DNA of 64,000 nt from Orientallactaga sibirica. Taxonomy: Eukaryota > Chordata > Mammalia > Rodentia > Dipodidae. The stretch lies in the NCBI GenBank assembly GCA_036365145.1, contig JAEOAD010001943.1, forward strand, positions 1 to 64,000, written 5' to 3'. The position numbers were made by a program, and so were the translations under genes. This document shows positions 33,420 through 46,969 of this stretch, in pieces (within the stretch, counting starts at the first letter, position 1; every line of letters begins with the position of its first letter). Below the pieces are notes generated by a model, which was not told the DNA's origin, searched no databases, and saw nothing but the letters and a program-made list of their open reading frames with translations.

Positions 33420-36400
33420 GGTTGAGTGCAGCAAGTTCAAACTTTCCTAGTTTGTGTAATCTAACAAGATGTAAAAGTTCATGGATTCACCTCATTTCTA
33501 AAGTCGTTTTTTTAGAAAAGAAACATCTTCAGTTCCGAACACTGTACTGTGTGAAATAAGTGAATTCGCTTCTAGGAATCAGTTTCATTTCTAAGAAGAT
33601 GGATGAGTTCAGCAAGTTCAAACTTTCCTTGTTAATGTAATCTAAAAAGATGGCCACGTTAGTAGCTTCGCCTCATTTGTAAAGTAGTTTGTTGAGAAAA
33701 TTAACATCTTTATTGCCGAACATTGTACTGTGTGAAAGAAGCTCATTCGGTTCTAGGAATCACTTGCTTTCCTACAAAGAAGGTTCAATGCAGCAAGTTC
33801 AAACTTTCCTTGTTAATGGAATCTAAAACGATGCACAACTTAATAGATTGGCCTCATTTCTAAAGTAGTGTCTTTAGAAAAGAAACATCTTCAGTAACGA
33901 TCACTGCACTGTGTGAAATGAGTTAATTCGCTTCTAGAAATCAGTTTAATTTCTACGAAGATGGTTGAGTGCAGCAAGTTCAAACTTTCCTAGTTTGTGT
34001 AATCTAACAAGATGTACAAGTTACTGGATTCGCGTCATTTCTAAATTAGTTTCTTAAAAAACAAAAATCTTCAGTACCGAACACTGTACTGTTTGAAATA
34101 AGTAAATTTGGTTCTAGGAATCAGTTTCCTTTCTACGAAGATGGTTGAGTTTAACAAGTTCAAACTTTCCTTGTTAATGAAATCTAAAAAGATGTCCTAG
34201 TTAGTAGATTCGTCTCATTTCTAAAGTAGTTTCTTTAGAAAACAAACATAAATTGCCAAACTTTGTACTGTGTGAAATGAGCTAATTCGGTTCTAGAATT
34301 CAGTTGCTTTCCTACAAAAAAGGTTGAGAGCAGCAAGTTCAAACTTTCCTAGTTTGTGTAATCTAACAAGATGTACAAGTTAGTGCATTCGCCTCATTTC
34401 TAAAGTAGTTTCTTTAGAAAAGAAACATCTTCAGTACCGAACACTGAACTGTGTGAAATAAGGTAATTCGTTTCTAGGAATCAGTTTAATTTGTACGAAG
34501 ATGGTTGAGTGCAGCAAGTTCAAACTTTCCTTGTTAATGTAATCTAAAAAGATGGCCAAGTTAGCAGAGTCACCTCATTTGTAAAATAGTTTGTTGAGAA
34601 AATTAACATCTTTATAACCGAACATTGTACTGTGTGAAATAAGCTAGTTCCGTTCTGGGAATCACTTGCTTTCCTACGAAGACGGTTGAGTGCAGCAAGT
34701 TCAAAATTTCCTATTTTGTGTAATCTAACAAGATGTACAAGTTAGTGTATTTGCCTCATTTCTAAAGTAGTTTCTTTAGAAGAGAAACATCTTCAGTACC
34801 GAACACTGTACTGTGTGAAATAAGTGAATTTCGCTTCTAGGAATCAGTTTAATTTCTACGCAGATGGTTGAGTGCAGCAAGTTCAAACTTTCCTTGTTAA
34901 TGTAATCTAACAAGATGGCCAAGTAAGTAGATTCACCTCATTTGTAAAGTAGTTTGTTGAGAAAACAAACATCGTCATTGCCAAACATTGTACTGTGTGA
35001 AGTAAGCTCATTCAGTTCTAGGAATCAGTTGCATTCCTACAAAGAAGGTTGACTGCAGCAAGTTCAAACTTTCCTTGTTAATGTAATCTAAAAAGATGCA
35101 CAACTTAGTAGATTGGCCTCATTTCTAAAGTAGTTTGTTTAGAAAACAAACGTCTTCATTACTGAACACTGTTCTATGTGAAATAAGCTAGTTCCGTTCT
35201 AGGAATCACTTGCTTTCCTATGAAGAAGGTTGAGTGCAGCAAGTTCAAACTTTCCTAGTTTGTGTAATCTAACAAGATATACAAGTTAGTGGATTCGCCT
35301 CATTTCTAAAGTAGTTTCTTTAGAAAAGAAACATCTTCAGTACCGAGCACTGTACTGTGTGAAATAAGGTAATTCAGTTCTAGGAATCAGTTTAATTTCT
35401 ACGAAGATGGTTGAGTGCAGCAAGTTCAAACTTTCCTTGTTAATGTAATCTAACAAGATGGCCAAGTTAGTAGATTCGCCTCATGTGTAATGGAGTTTGT
35501 TGAGAAAACAAACATCTTCATTGCCAAACATTGTACTGTGTGAAATAAGCTCATTCGGTTCTAGGAATCACTTGCATTCCTACAAAGAAGGTTGAGTGCA
35601 GCAAGTTCAAACTTTCCTTTTCAATGGAATCTAAAAAGATGCACAACATAGTAGATTGGCCTCATTTCTAAAGTAGTTTCTTTTGAAAAGAAACATCTTC
35701 AGTACCGAACACTGTACCATGTGAAATGAGTTAATTCACTTCTAGGAATCAGTTTAATTTCTACGAAGATGGTTGAGTGCAGCAAGTTCAAACTTTCCTA
35801 GTTTGTGTAATCTAAAAAGATGTACAAGTTACTGGATTCGCGTCATTTCTAAATTAGTTTCTTAGAAAGCAAACATCTTCAGTACCGAACACTGTACTGT
35901 GTGAAATAAGTAAATTTGGTTCTAGGAATCAGTTTCCTTTCTACGAAGATGGTTGAGTTTAGCAAATTCAAACTTTCCTTTTCAATGTAATCTAAAACGA
36001 TGTCCATGTTAGTAGATTCGACTCATTTCTAAAGTAGTTTCTTAGGAAACAAACCTAAATTGCCAAACTTTGTACTGTGTGAAATGAGCTAATTCGGTTC
36101 TAGGAATCAGTTTACTTTCTACGAAGATGGTTGAGTTTAACAAGTTCAAACTTTCCTTGTTAATGTGCTCTAAAAAGATGTCCAAGTTAGAAGATTTGCC
36201 TCATTGCTAAAGTAGTTTGTTGAGAAAACAAACATCTTCATTGCCGAACATTGTACTGTGTGTAAAAAGCTAATTCGGTTCTAGAATTCAGTTGCTTTCC
36301 TACAAAGGAGGTTGAGTGCAGCCAGTTCAAACTTTCCTTCTTAATGTAATCTAAAAAGATGCACAACGTAATAGATTGGCCTCATTTCTAAAGTAGTTTC

Positions 36401-37756
36401 TTTAGAAAAGAAACATCTTCAGTACCGAACACTGTACTGTGTGAAATAAGTTAATTCGCTTTTAGGAATCAGTTTAATTTCTACGAAGAAGGTTGAGTGC
36501 AGCAAGTTCAAACTTTCCCAGTTTGTGTAATCTAACAAGATGTACAAGTTAGTGCATTCGCCTCATTTCTAAAGTAGTTTCTTTAGAAAAGAAACATCTT
36601 CAGTACCTTACACGGAACTGTGTGAAATAAGGTAATTCGGTGCTAGGAATCAGTTTAAGTTCTACGAAGATGGTTGAGTGCAGCAAGTTCAAACTTTCCT
36701 TGTTAATGTAATCTAAAAAGATGCACAACTTAGTAGATAGGCCTCATTTCTAAAGTAGTTTGTTTACAAAACGAACATCTTCATTACGAAAAACTATACT
36801 ATGTGAAATGAGCTAGGTCAGTTGTAGGAATCACCTGCTTTCCTACGAAGAAGGTTGATTGCAGCAAGTTCAAACTTTCCTAGTTTGTGTAATTAAACAA
36901 TATTTACAAGTTATGGATTCGAGTCGTTTCTAAAGTGGTTTCTTTACAAAACAAACGTCTTCAGAACTGAACACTGTACTGTGTGAAATAAGTTAATTCG
37001 GTTCTAGGAATCAGTTTTCTTTCTACGAAGATGGTTGAGTGCAGCAAGTTGCAACCTTCCTTGTTAATGTATTCTAAAAAGATGGCCAAGTTAGCAGAGT
37101 CACCTCATTTCTAAAACAGTTTGTTGAGAAAATTAACATCTTTATTGCCGAACATTGTACTGTGTGAAATAAGCACATTCGGGTCTAGGAATCACTTGTT
37201 GTCCTACAAAGAAGGTTGAGTGCAACAAGTTGAAACTTTCCTTGTTAATGTAATCTAAAAAGATGGACAACGTAGTAGTTTGGCGTCATTTCTAAAGTAG
37301 TATCTTTAGAAAAGAAACATCTTCAGTACCTAACACTGTACAGTGTGAAATAAGTTAAATCGTTTCTAGGAATCACTTGCTTTCCTACAAAGAAGGTTGA
37401 GTGCAGCAAGTTCAAACTTTCCTTGTTAATGTAATCTAAAAAGATGGCCACGTTAGTAGATTGGCCTCATTTGTAACGTAGTTTGTTGAGAAAACAAACA
37501 TCTTCATTGCGAACATTGTACTGTGTGAAATAAGCTCATTCGGTTCTAGGAATCAGTTGCTTTCCTACAAAGAAGGTTCAGTGCAGCAAGTTCAAACTTT
37601 TCTTGTTAATGTGATCTAAAAAGATGCACAACTTAGCAGTTTGGCCTCATTTCTAAAGTAGTTTGTTTAGAAAACAAGCATCTTCATTACTGAACACTGT
37701 ACTATGTGAAATGAGCTAGTTCGATTTCTAGGAATCACTTGCTTTCCTACGAAGAA
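33420..37756 (+). repeat. 24-monomer higher-order repeat, copy A (4337 bp)
   Basis: Twenty-four consecutive, mutually distinct monomers recur in the same order in copies B and C. Diagnostics in order: GATTCATGG/ATCTC gamma with CAGTTCCGAAC; GGAATCTAAAACGATGC; GTTACTGGATTCGCG; GATGTCCTAGTTAG; AAATTTCCTATTTTG; GGCCAAGTAAGTAG with CATCGTCATTG; AAACGTCTTC; GTGTAATGGAG; TTTTCAATGGAATC; GTGTGTAAAAAGC; CCTTACACGG; TAATTAAACAATATTTAC; GTTGCAACCTTCC; GGACAACGTAGTAGTTTGG. The first three monomers are more diverged from B and C than the rest, so the exact start is soft. Confidence 0.92.
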
Positions 37757-40700
37757 GGTTGAGTGCAGCAAGTTCAAACTTTCCGAGTTTGTGTAATCTA
37801 ACAAGATATACAAGTTAGTGGATTCATCTCATTTCTAAAGTAGTTTTTTTAGAAAAGAAACATCTTCAGTTCCGAACACTGTACTGTGTGAAATAAGTGA
37901 ATTCGCTTCTAGGAATCAGTTTCATTTCTACGAAGATGGTTGAGTTCAGCAAGTTCAAACTTTCCTTGTTAATGTAATCTAAAAAGATGGCCAAGTTAGT
38001 AGATTCGCCTCATTTGTAAAGTAGTTTGTTGAGAAAATTAACATCTTTATTGCCGAACATTGTACTGTGTGAAAGAAGCTCATTCGGTTCTACGAATCAC
38101 TTCCTTTCCTACAAAGAAGGTTGAGTGCAGCAAGTTCAAACGTTCCTTGTTCATGGAATCTAAAACGATGCACAACTTAGTAGATTGGCCTCATTTCTAA
38201 AGTAGTTTCTTTAGAAAAGAAACATCTTCAGAACCGAACACTGAACTGTGTGAAATGAGTTAATTCGCTTCTAGGAATCAGTTTAATATCTACGAAGATG
38301 GTTGAGTGCAGCAAGTTCAAACTTTCCTAGTTTGTGTAATCTAACAAGATGTACAAGTTAGTGCATTCGCCTCATTTCTAAAGTAGTTTCTTTAGAAAAG
38401 AAACATCTTCAGTACCGAACACTGAACTGTGTGAAATAAGGTAATTCGTTTCTAGGAATCAGTTTAATTTGTAAAGATGGTTGAGTGCAGCAAGTTCAAA
38501 CTTTCCTTGTTAATGCAATCTAAAAAGATGGCCAAGTTAGCAGAGTCACCTCATTTGTAAAATAGTTTGTTGAGAAAATTAACATCTTTATAACCGAACA
38601 TTGTACTGTGTGAAATAAGCTAGTTCCGTTCTGGGAATCACTTGCTTTCCTATGAAGACGGTTGAGTGCAGCAAGTTCAAAATTTCCTATTTTGTGTAAT
38701 CTAACAAGATGTACAAGTTAGTGTATTTGCCTCATTTCTAAAGTAGTTTCTTTAGAAGAGAAACATCTTCAGTACCGAACACTGTACTGTGTGAAATAAG
38801 TGAATTCGCTTCTAGGAATCAGTTTAATTTCTACGCAGATGGTTGAGTGCAGCAAGTTCAAACTTTCCTTGTTAATGTAATCTAACAAGATGGCCAAGTA
38901 AGTAGATTCACCTCATTTGTAAAGTAGTTTGTTGAGAAAACAAACATCGTCATTGCCAAACATTGTACTGTGTGAAGTAAGCTCATTCAGTTCTAGGAAT
39001 CAGTTGCATTCCTACAAAGAAGGTTGACTGCAGCAAGTTCAAACTTTCCTTGTTAATGTAATCTAAAAAGATGCACAACTTAGTAGATTGGCCTCATTTC
39101 TAAAGTAGTTTGTTTAGAAAACAAACGTCTTCATTACCGAACACTGTTCTATGTGAAATAAGCTAGTTCCGTTCTAGGAATCACTTGCTTTCCTATGAAG
39201 AAGGTTGAGTGCAGCAAGTTCAAACTTTCCTAGTTTGTGTAATCTAACAAGATATACAAGTTAGTGGATTCGCCTCATTTCTAAAGTAGTTTCTTTAGAA
39301 AAGAAACATCTTCAGTACCGAGCACTGTACTGTGTGAAATAAGGTAATTCAGTTCTAGGAATCAGTTTAATTTCTACGAAGATGGTTGAGTGCAGCAAGT
39401 TCAAACTTTCCTTGTTAATGTAATCTAACAAGATGGCCAAGTTAGTAGATTCGCCTCATGTGTAATGGAGTTTGTTGAGAAAACAAACATCTTCATTGCC
39501 AAACATTGTACTGTGTGAAATAAGCTCATTCGGTTCTAGGAATCACTTGCATTCCTACAAAGAAGGTTGAGTGCAGCAAGTTCAAACTTTCCTTTTCAAT
39601 GGAATCTAAAAAGATGCACAACATAGTAGATTGGCCTCATTTCTAAAGTAGTTTCTTTTGAAAAGAAACATCTTCAGTACCGAACACTGTACCATGTGAA
39701 ATGAGTTAATTCACTTCTAGGAATCAGTTTAATTTCTACGAAGATGGTTGAGTGCAGCAAGTTCAAACTTTCCTAGTTTGTGTAATCTAAAAAGATGTAC
39801 AAGTTACTGATTGCGTCATTTCTAAATTAGTTTCTTAGAAAGCAAACATCTTCAGTACCGAACACTGTACTGTGTGAAATAAGTAAATTTGGTTCTAGGA
39901 ATCAGTTTCCTTTCTACGAAGATGGTTGAGTTTAGCAAATTCAAACTTTCCTTTTCAATGTAATCTAAAACGATGTCCATGTTAGTAGATTCGACTCATT
40001 TCTAAAGTAGTTTCTTAGGAAACAAACCTAAATTGCCAAACTTTGTACTGTGTGAAATGAGCTAATTCGGTTCTAGGAATCAGTTTACTTTCTACGAAGA
40101 TGGTTGAGTTTAACAAGTTCAAACTTTCCTTGTTAATGTGCTCTAAAAAGATGTCCAAGTTAGAAGATTTGCCTCATTGCTAAAGTAGTTTGTTGAGAAA
40201 ACAAACATCTTCATTGCCGAACATTGTACTGTGTGTAAAAAGCTAATTCGGTTCTAGAATTCAGTTGCTTTCCTACAAAGGAGGTTGAGTGCAGCCAGTT
40301 CAAACTTTCCTTCTTAATGTAATCTAAAAAGATGCACAACGTAATAGATTGGCCTCATTTCTAAAGTAGTTTCTTTAGAAAAGAAACATCTTCAGTACCG
40401 AACACTGTACTGTGTGAAATAAGTTAATTCGGTTTTTAGGAATCAGTTTAATTTCTACGAAGAAGGTTGAGTGCAGCAAGTTCAAACTTTCCCAGTTTGT
40501 GTAATCTAACAAGATGTACAAGTTAGTGCATTCGCCTCATTTCTAAAGTAGTTTCTTTAGAAAAGAAACATCTTCAGTACCTTACACGGAACTGTGTGAA
40601 ATAAGGTAATTCGGTGCTAGGAATCAGTTTAAGTTCTACGAAGATGGTTGAGTGCAGCAAGTTCAAACTTTCCTTGTTAATGTAATCTAAAAAGATGCAC

Positions 40701-41730
40701 AACTTAGTAGATAGGCCTCATTTCTAAAGTAGTTTGTTTACAAAACGAACATCTTCATTACCGAAAACTATACTATGTGAAATGAGCTAGGTCAGTTGTA
40801 GGAATCACCTGCTTTCCTACGAAGAAGGTTGATTGCAGCAAGTTCAAACTTTCCTAGTTTGTGTAATTAAACAATATTTACAAGTTATGGATTCGAGTCG
40901 TTTCTAAAGTGGTTTCTTTACAAAACAAACGTCTTCAGAACTGAACACTGTACTGTGTGAAATAAGTTAATTCGGTTCTAGGAATCAGTTTTCTTTCTAC
41001 GAAGATGGTTGAGTGCAGCAAGTTGCAACCTTCCTTGTTAATGTATTCTAAAAAGATGGCCAAGTTAGCAGAGTCACCTCATTTCTAAAACAGTTTGTTG
41101 AGAAAATTAACATCTTTATTGCCGAACATTGTACTGTGTGAAATAAGCACATTCGGGTCTAGGAATCACTTGCTGTCCTACAAAGAAGGTTGAGTGCAAC
41201 AAGTTGAAACTTTCCTTGTTAATGTAATCTAAAAAGATGGACAACGTAGTAGTTTGGCGTCACTTCTAAAGTAGTATCTTTAGAAAAGAAACATCTTCAG
41301 TACCGAACACTGTACAGTGTGAAATAAGTTAAATCGCTTCTAGGAATCACTTGCTTTCCTACAAAGAAGGTTGAGTGCAGCAAGTTCAAACTTTCCTTGT
41401 TAATGTAATCTAAAAAGATGGCCACGTTAGTAGATTCGCCTCATTTGTAACGTAGTTTGTTGAGAAAACAAACATCTTCATTGCCGAACATTGTACTGTG
41501 TGAAATAAGCTCATTCGGTTCTAGGAATCAGTTGCTTTCCTACAAAGAAGGTTCAGTGCAGCAAGTTCAAACTTTTCTTGTTAATGTGATCTAAAAAGAT
41601 GCACAACTTAGCAGTTTGGCCTCATTTCTAAAGTAGTTTGTTTAGAAAACAAGCATCTTCATTACTGAACACTGTACTATGTGAAATGAGCTAGTTCGAT
41701 TCTAGGAATCACTTGCTTTCCTACGAAGAA
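37757..41730 (+). repeat. Higher-order repeat, copy B, two monomers short (3974 bp)
   Basis: Same monomer order as copy A, with long stretches matching base for base. The A-B offset is 4337 bp before and 3976 bp after about 38300-38479. The missing 361 bp are the monomer containing GTTACTGGATTCGCG and the following one containing GATGTCCTAG; copies A and C retain both. The break falls within a gamma-type front (CTAGTTTGTG through GATGTACAAGTTA) that both flanking monomers share, so the junction leaves no scar. Confidence 0.93.
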
Positions 41731-44700
41731 GGTTGAGTGCAGCAAGTTCAAACTTTCCGAGTTTGTATAATCTAACAAGATATACAAGTTAGTGGATTCA
41801 TCTCATTTCTAAAGTAGTTTTTTAGAAAAGAAACATCTTCAGTTCGAACACTGTACTGTGTGAAATAAGTGAATTCGGCTTCTAGGAATCAGTTTCATTT
41901 CTACGAAGATGGTTGAGTTCAGCAAGTTCAAACTTTCCTTGTTAATGTAATCTAAAAAGATGGCCAAGTTAGTAGATTCGCCTCATTTGTAAAGTAGTTT
42001 GTTGAGAAAATTAACATCTTTATTGCCGAACATTGTACTGTGTGAAATAAGCTCATTCGGTTCTAGAATCACTTCCTTTCCTACAAAGAAGGTTGAGTGC
42101 AGCAAGTTCAAACGTTCCTTGTTCATGGAATCTAAAACGATGCACAACTTAGTAGATTGGCCTCATTTCTAAAGTAGTTTCTTTAGAAAAGAAACATCTT
42201 CAGAACCGAACACTGAACTGTGTGAAATGAGTTAATTCGCTTCTAGGAATCAGTTTAATATCTACGAAGATGGTTGAGTGCAGCAAGTTCAAACTTTCTA
42301 GTTTGTGTAATCTAACAAGATGTACAAGTTACTGGATTCGCGTCATTTCTAAATTAGTTTCTTAAAAACAAAAATCTTCAGAACCGAACACTGTACTGTT
42401 TGAAATAAGTAAATTTGGTTCTAGGAATCAGTTTCCTTTCTATGAAGATGGTTGAGTTTAACAAGTTCAAACTTTCCTTGTTAATGAAATCTAAAAAGAT
42501 GTCCTAGTTAGTAGATTCGCCTCATTTCTAAAGTAGTTTCTTTAGAAAACAAACATAAATTGCCAAACTTTGTACTGTGTGAAATGAGCTAATTCGGTTC
42601 TAGAATTCAGTTGCTTTCCTACAAAAAAGGTTGAGAGCAGCAAGTTCAAACTTTCCTAGTTTGTGTAATCTAACAAGATGTACAAGTTAGTGCATTTGCC
42701 TCATTTCTAAAGTAGTTTCTTTAGAAAAGAAACATCTTCAGTACCGAACACTGAACTGTGTGAAATAAGGTAATTCGGTTCTAGGAATCAGTTTAATTTG
42801 TACAAAGATGGTTGAGTGCAGCAAGTTCAAACTTTCCTTGTTAATGTAATCTAAAAAGATGGCCAAGTTAGCAGAGTCACCTCATTTGTAAAATAGTTTG
42901 TTGAGAAAATTAACATCTTTATAACCGAACATTGTACTGTGTGAAATAAGCTAGTTCCGTTCTAGGAATCACTTGCTTTCCTACTAAGACGGTTGAGTGC
43001 AGCAAGTTCAAAATTTCCTATTTTGTGTAATCTAACAAGATGTACAAGTTAGTGTATTTGCCTCATTTCTAAAGTAGTTTCTTTAGAAAAGAAACATCTT
43101 CAGTACCAACACTGTACTGTGTGAAATAAGTGAATTCGCTTCTAGGAATCAGTTTAATTTCTACAAAGATGGTTGAGTGCAGCAAGTTCAAACTTTCCTT
43201 GTTAATGTAATCTAACAAGATGGCCAAGTAAGTAGATTCACCTCATTTGTAAAGTAGTTTGTTGAGAAAACAAACATCTTCATTGCCAAACATTGTACTG
43301 TGTGAAATAAGCTCATTCAGTTCTAGGAATCAGTTGCATTCCTACAAAGAAGGTTGAGTGCAGCAAGTTCAAACTTTCCTTGTTAATGTAATCTAAAAAG
43401 ATGCACAACTTAGTAGATTGGCCTCATTTCTAAAGTAGTTTGTTTAGAAAACAAACATCTTCATTGCCTAACACTGTTGTCTGTGAAATAAGCTAGTTGG
43501 TTCTAGGAATCACTTGCTTTCCTACAAAGAAGGTTGAGTGCAGCAAGTTCAAACTTTCCTAGTTTGTGTAATCTAACAAGATATACAAGTTAGTGGATTC
43601 GCCTCATTTCTAAAGTAGTTTCTTTAGAAAAGAAACATCTTCAGTACCGAGCACTGTACTGTGTGAAATAAGGTAATTCAGTTCTAGGAATCAGTTTAAT
43701 TTCTACAAAGATGGTTGAGTGCAGCAAGTTCAAACTTTCCTTGTTAATGTAATCTAACAAGATGGCCAAGTTAGTAGATTTGCCTCATTGGTAATGGAGT
43801 TTGTTGAGAAAAAAACAAACATCTTCATTGCCAAACATTGTACTGTGTGAAATAAGCTCATTCGGTTCTAGGAATCACTTGCTTTCCTACAAAGAAGGTT
43901 GAGTGCAGCAAGTTCAAACTTTCCTTTTCAATGGAATCTAAAAAGATGCACAACATAGTAGATTGGCCTCATTTCTAAAGTAGTTTCTTTTGAAAAGAAA
44001 CATCTTCATTACCGAACACTGTACTGTGTGAAATGAGTTAATTCACGGTTCTAGGAATCAGTTTAATTTCTACGAAGATGGTTGAGTGCAGCAAGTTCAA
44101 ACTTTCCTAGTTTGTGTAATCTAAAAAGATGTACAAGTTACTGATTATTGCCTCATTTCTAAATTAGTTTCTTTAGAAAGCAAACATCTTCAGTACCTGA
44201 ACACTGTACTGTGTGAAATAAGTAAATTTGGTTCTAGGAATCAGTTTCCTTTCTACGAAGATGGTTGAGTTTAGCAAATTCAAACTTTCCTTTTCAATGT
44301 AATCTAAAACGATGTCCATGTTAGTAGATTCGACTCATTTCTAAAGTAGTTTCTTAGAAAACAAAACCTAAATTGCCAAACTTTGTACTGTGTGAAATGA
44401 GCTAATTCGGTTCTAGGAATCAGTTTACTTTCTACGAAGATGGTTGAGTTTAACAAGTTCAAACTTTCCTTGTTAATGTGCTCTAAAAAAGATGTCCAAG
44501 TTAGAAGATTTGCCTCATTGCTAAAGTAGTTTGTTGAGAAAACAAACATCTTCATTGCCTAACATTGTACTGTGTGAAAAAAGCTAATTCGGTTCTAGAA
44601 TTCAGTTGCTTTCCTACAAAGGAGGTTGAGTGCAGCCAGTTCAAACTTTCCTTGTTAATGTAATCTAAAAAGATGCACAAGTTAATAGATTGGCCTCATT

Positions 44701-46076
44701 TCTAAAGTAGTTTCTTTAGAAAAGAAACATCTTCAGTACCGAACACTGTACTGTGTGAAATAAGTTAATTCGGTTTTAGGAATCAGTTTAATTTCTACAA
44801 AGAAGGTTGAGTGCAGCAAGTTCAAACTTTCCCAGTTTGTGTAATCTAACAAGATGTACAAGTTAGTGCATTCGCCTCATTTCTAAAGTAGTTTCTTTAG
44901 AAAAGAAACATCTTCAGTACCTTACATTGAACTGTGTGAAATAAGGTAATTCGGTTCTAGGAATCAGTTTAAGTTTCTACGAAGATGGTTGAGTGCAGCA
45001 AGTTCAAACTTTCCTTGTTAATGTAATCTAAAAAGATGCACAACTTAGTAGATAGGCCTCATTTCTAAAGTAGTTTGTTTACAAAACAAACATCTTCATT
45101 GCCGAAAACTATACTATGTGAAATGAGCTAGGTCAGTTGTAGGAATCACCTGCTTTCCTACGAAGAAGGTTGATTGCAGCAAGTTCAAACTTTCCTAGTT
45201 TGTGTAATTAAACAATATTTACAAGTTATGGATTCGAGTCATTTCTAAAGTGGTTTCTTTACAAAACAAACGCATCTTCAGAACTGAACACTGTACTGTG
45301 TGAAATAAGTTAATTCGGTTCTAGGAATCAGTTTTCTTTTCTACAAAGATGGTTGAGTGCAGCAAGTTGCAACCTTCCTTGTTAATGTATTCTAAAAAGA
45401 TGGCCAAGTTAGCAGAGTCACCTCATTTCTAAAACAGTTTGTTGAGAAAATTAACATCTTTATTGCCGAACATTGTACTGTGTGAAATAAGCACATTCGG
45501 TTCTAGGAATCACTTGCTGTCCTACAAAGAAGGTTGAGTGCAACAAGTTGAAACTTTCCTTGTTAATGTAATCTAAAAAGATGGACAACGTTAGTAGATT
45601 GGCCTCATTTTCTAAAGTAGTATCTTTAGAAAAGAAACATCTTCAGTACCGAACACTGTACAGTGTGAAATAAGTTAAATCGCTTCTAGGAATCACTTGC
45701 TTTCCTACAAAGAAGGTTGAGTGCAGCAAGTTCAAACTTTCCTTGTTAATGTAATCTAAAAAGATGGCCACGTTAGTAGATTCGCCTCATTTGTAAAGTA
45801 GTTTGTTGAGAAAACAAACATCTTCATTGCCGAACATTGTACTGTGTGAAATAAGCTCATTCGGTTCTAGGAATCAGTTGCTTTCCTACAAAGAAGGTTC
45901 AGTGCAGCAAGTTCAAACTTTTCTTGTTAATGTAATCTAAAAAGATGCACAACTTAGCAGTTTGGCCTCATTTCTAAAGTAGTTTGTTTAGAAAACAAGC
46001 ATCTTCATTACTGAACACTGTACTATGTGAAATGAGCTAGTTCGGTTCTAGGAATCACTTGCTTTCCTACGAAGAA
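41731..46076 (+). repeat. 24-monomer higher-order repeat, copy C (4346 bp)
   Basis: Full-length third copy; the monomers missing from B are present at about 42272-42809. From about 43.1 to 45.6 kb it differs from A and B by many small changes: CTACGAAG to CTACAAAG, CATTACCGAAC to CATTGCCTAAC, AGTTCCGTTC to AGTTGGTTC, ATTCACTTC to ATTCACGGTTC, ACTGATTGCGTC to ACTGATTATTGCCTC, plus added single A or T bases. Most lie at or beside CG or move towards the array consensus. The reverse-strand opening at 44304-44555 is repeat-derived. Confidence 0.92.
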
Positions 46077-46969
46077 GGTTGAGTGCAGCAAGTTCAAACT
46101 TTCCGAGTTTGTATAATCTAACAAGATATACAAGTTAGTGGATTCATCTCATTTCTAAAGTAGTTTTTTTAGAAAAGAAACATCTTCAGTTCCGAACACT
46201 GTACTGTGTGAAATAAGTGAATTCGCTTCTAGGAATCAGTTTCATTTCTACGAAGATGGTTGAGTGCAGCAAGTTCAAACTTTCCTTGTTAATGTAATCT
46301 AAAAAGATGGCCAAGTTAGTAGATTCGCCTCATTTGTAAAGTAGTTTGTTGAGAAAATTAACATCTTTATTGCCGAACATTGTACTGTGTGAAATAAGCT
46401 CATTCGGTTCTACGAATCACTTCCTTTCCTACAAAGAAGGTTGAGTGCAGCAAGTTCAAACGTTCCTTGTTCATGGAATCTAAAACGATGCACAACTTAG
46501 TAGATTGGCCTCATTTCTAAAGTAGTTTCTTTAGAAAAAAACATCTTCAGAACCGAACACTGAACTGTGTGAAATGAGTTAATTCGCTTCTAGGAATCAG
46601 TTTAATATCTACGAAGATGGTTGAGTGCAGCAAGTTCAAACTTTCCTAGTTTGTGTAATCTAACAAGATGTACAAGTTACTGGATTCGCGTCATTTCTAT
46701 ATTAGTATCTTAGTATCTTCAGAACCGAACACTGTCCTGTGTGAAATAAGTAAATTTGGTTCTAAGAATCAGTTTCCTTTCTATGAAGATGGTTGAGGGC
46801 AGCATGTTCAAACTTTCCTTGTTAATGTAATCTAAAAAGATATCCAAGTTAGTACATTCGCCACATTTCTAAAGTAGTTTCTTTAGAAAACAAACCTAAA
46901 TTGCCAAACTTTGAAATGTGTAAAATGAGCTAATTCGGTTCTAGGAATCAGTCTACTTTCTACGAAGAT
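46077..46969 (+). repeat. Partial fourth copy of the higher-order repeat and exit
   Basis: The first three to four monomers of the 24-mer recur (CAGTTCCGAAC gamma, beta, GGAATCTAAAACGATGC alpha, GTTACTGGATTCGCG gamma). The array then leaves the register. The exit lies in or just after a 172-bp monomer (46619-46790), where TTTCTATATTAGTATCTTAGTATCTTC replaces TTTCTAAATTAGTTTC...AAATCTTC, losing about 9 bp and most of the first dyad. A GTTGAGGGCAGCATG delta-like unit follows. Confidence 0.88.
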
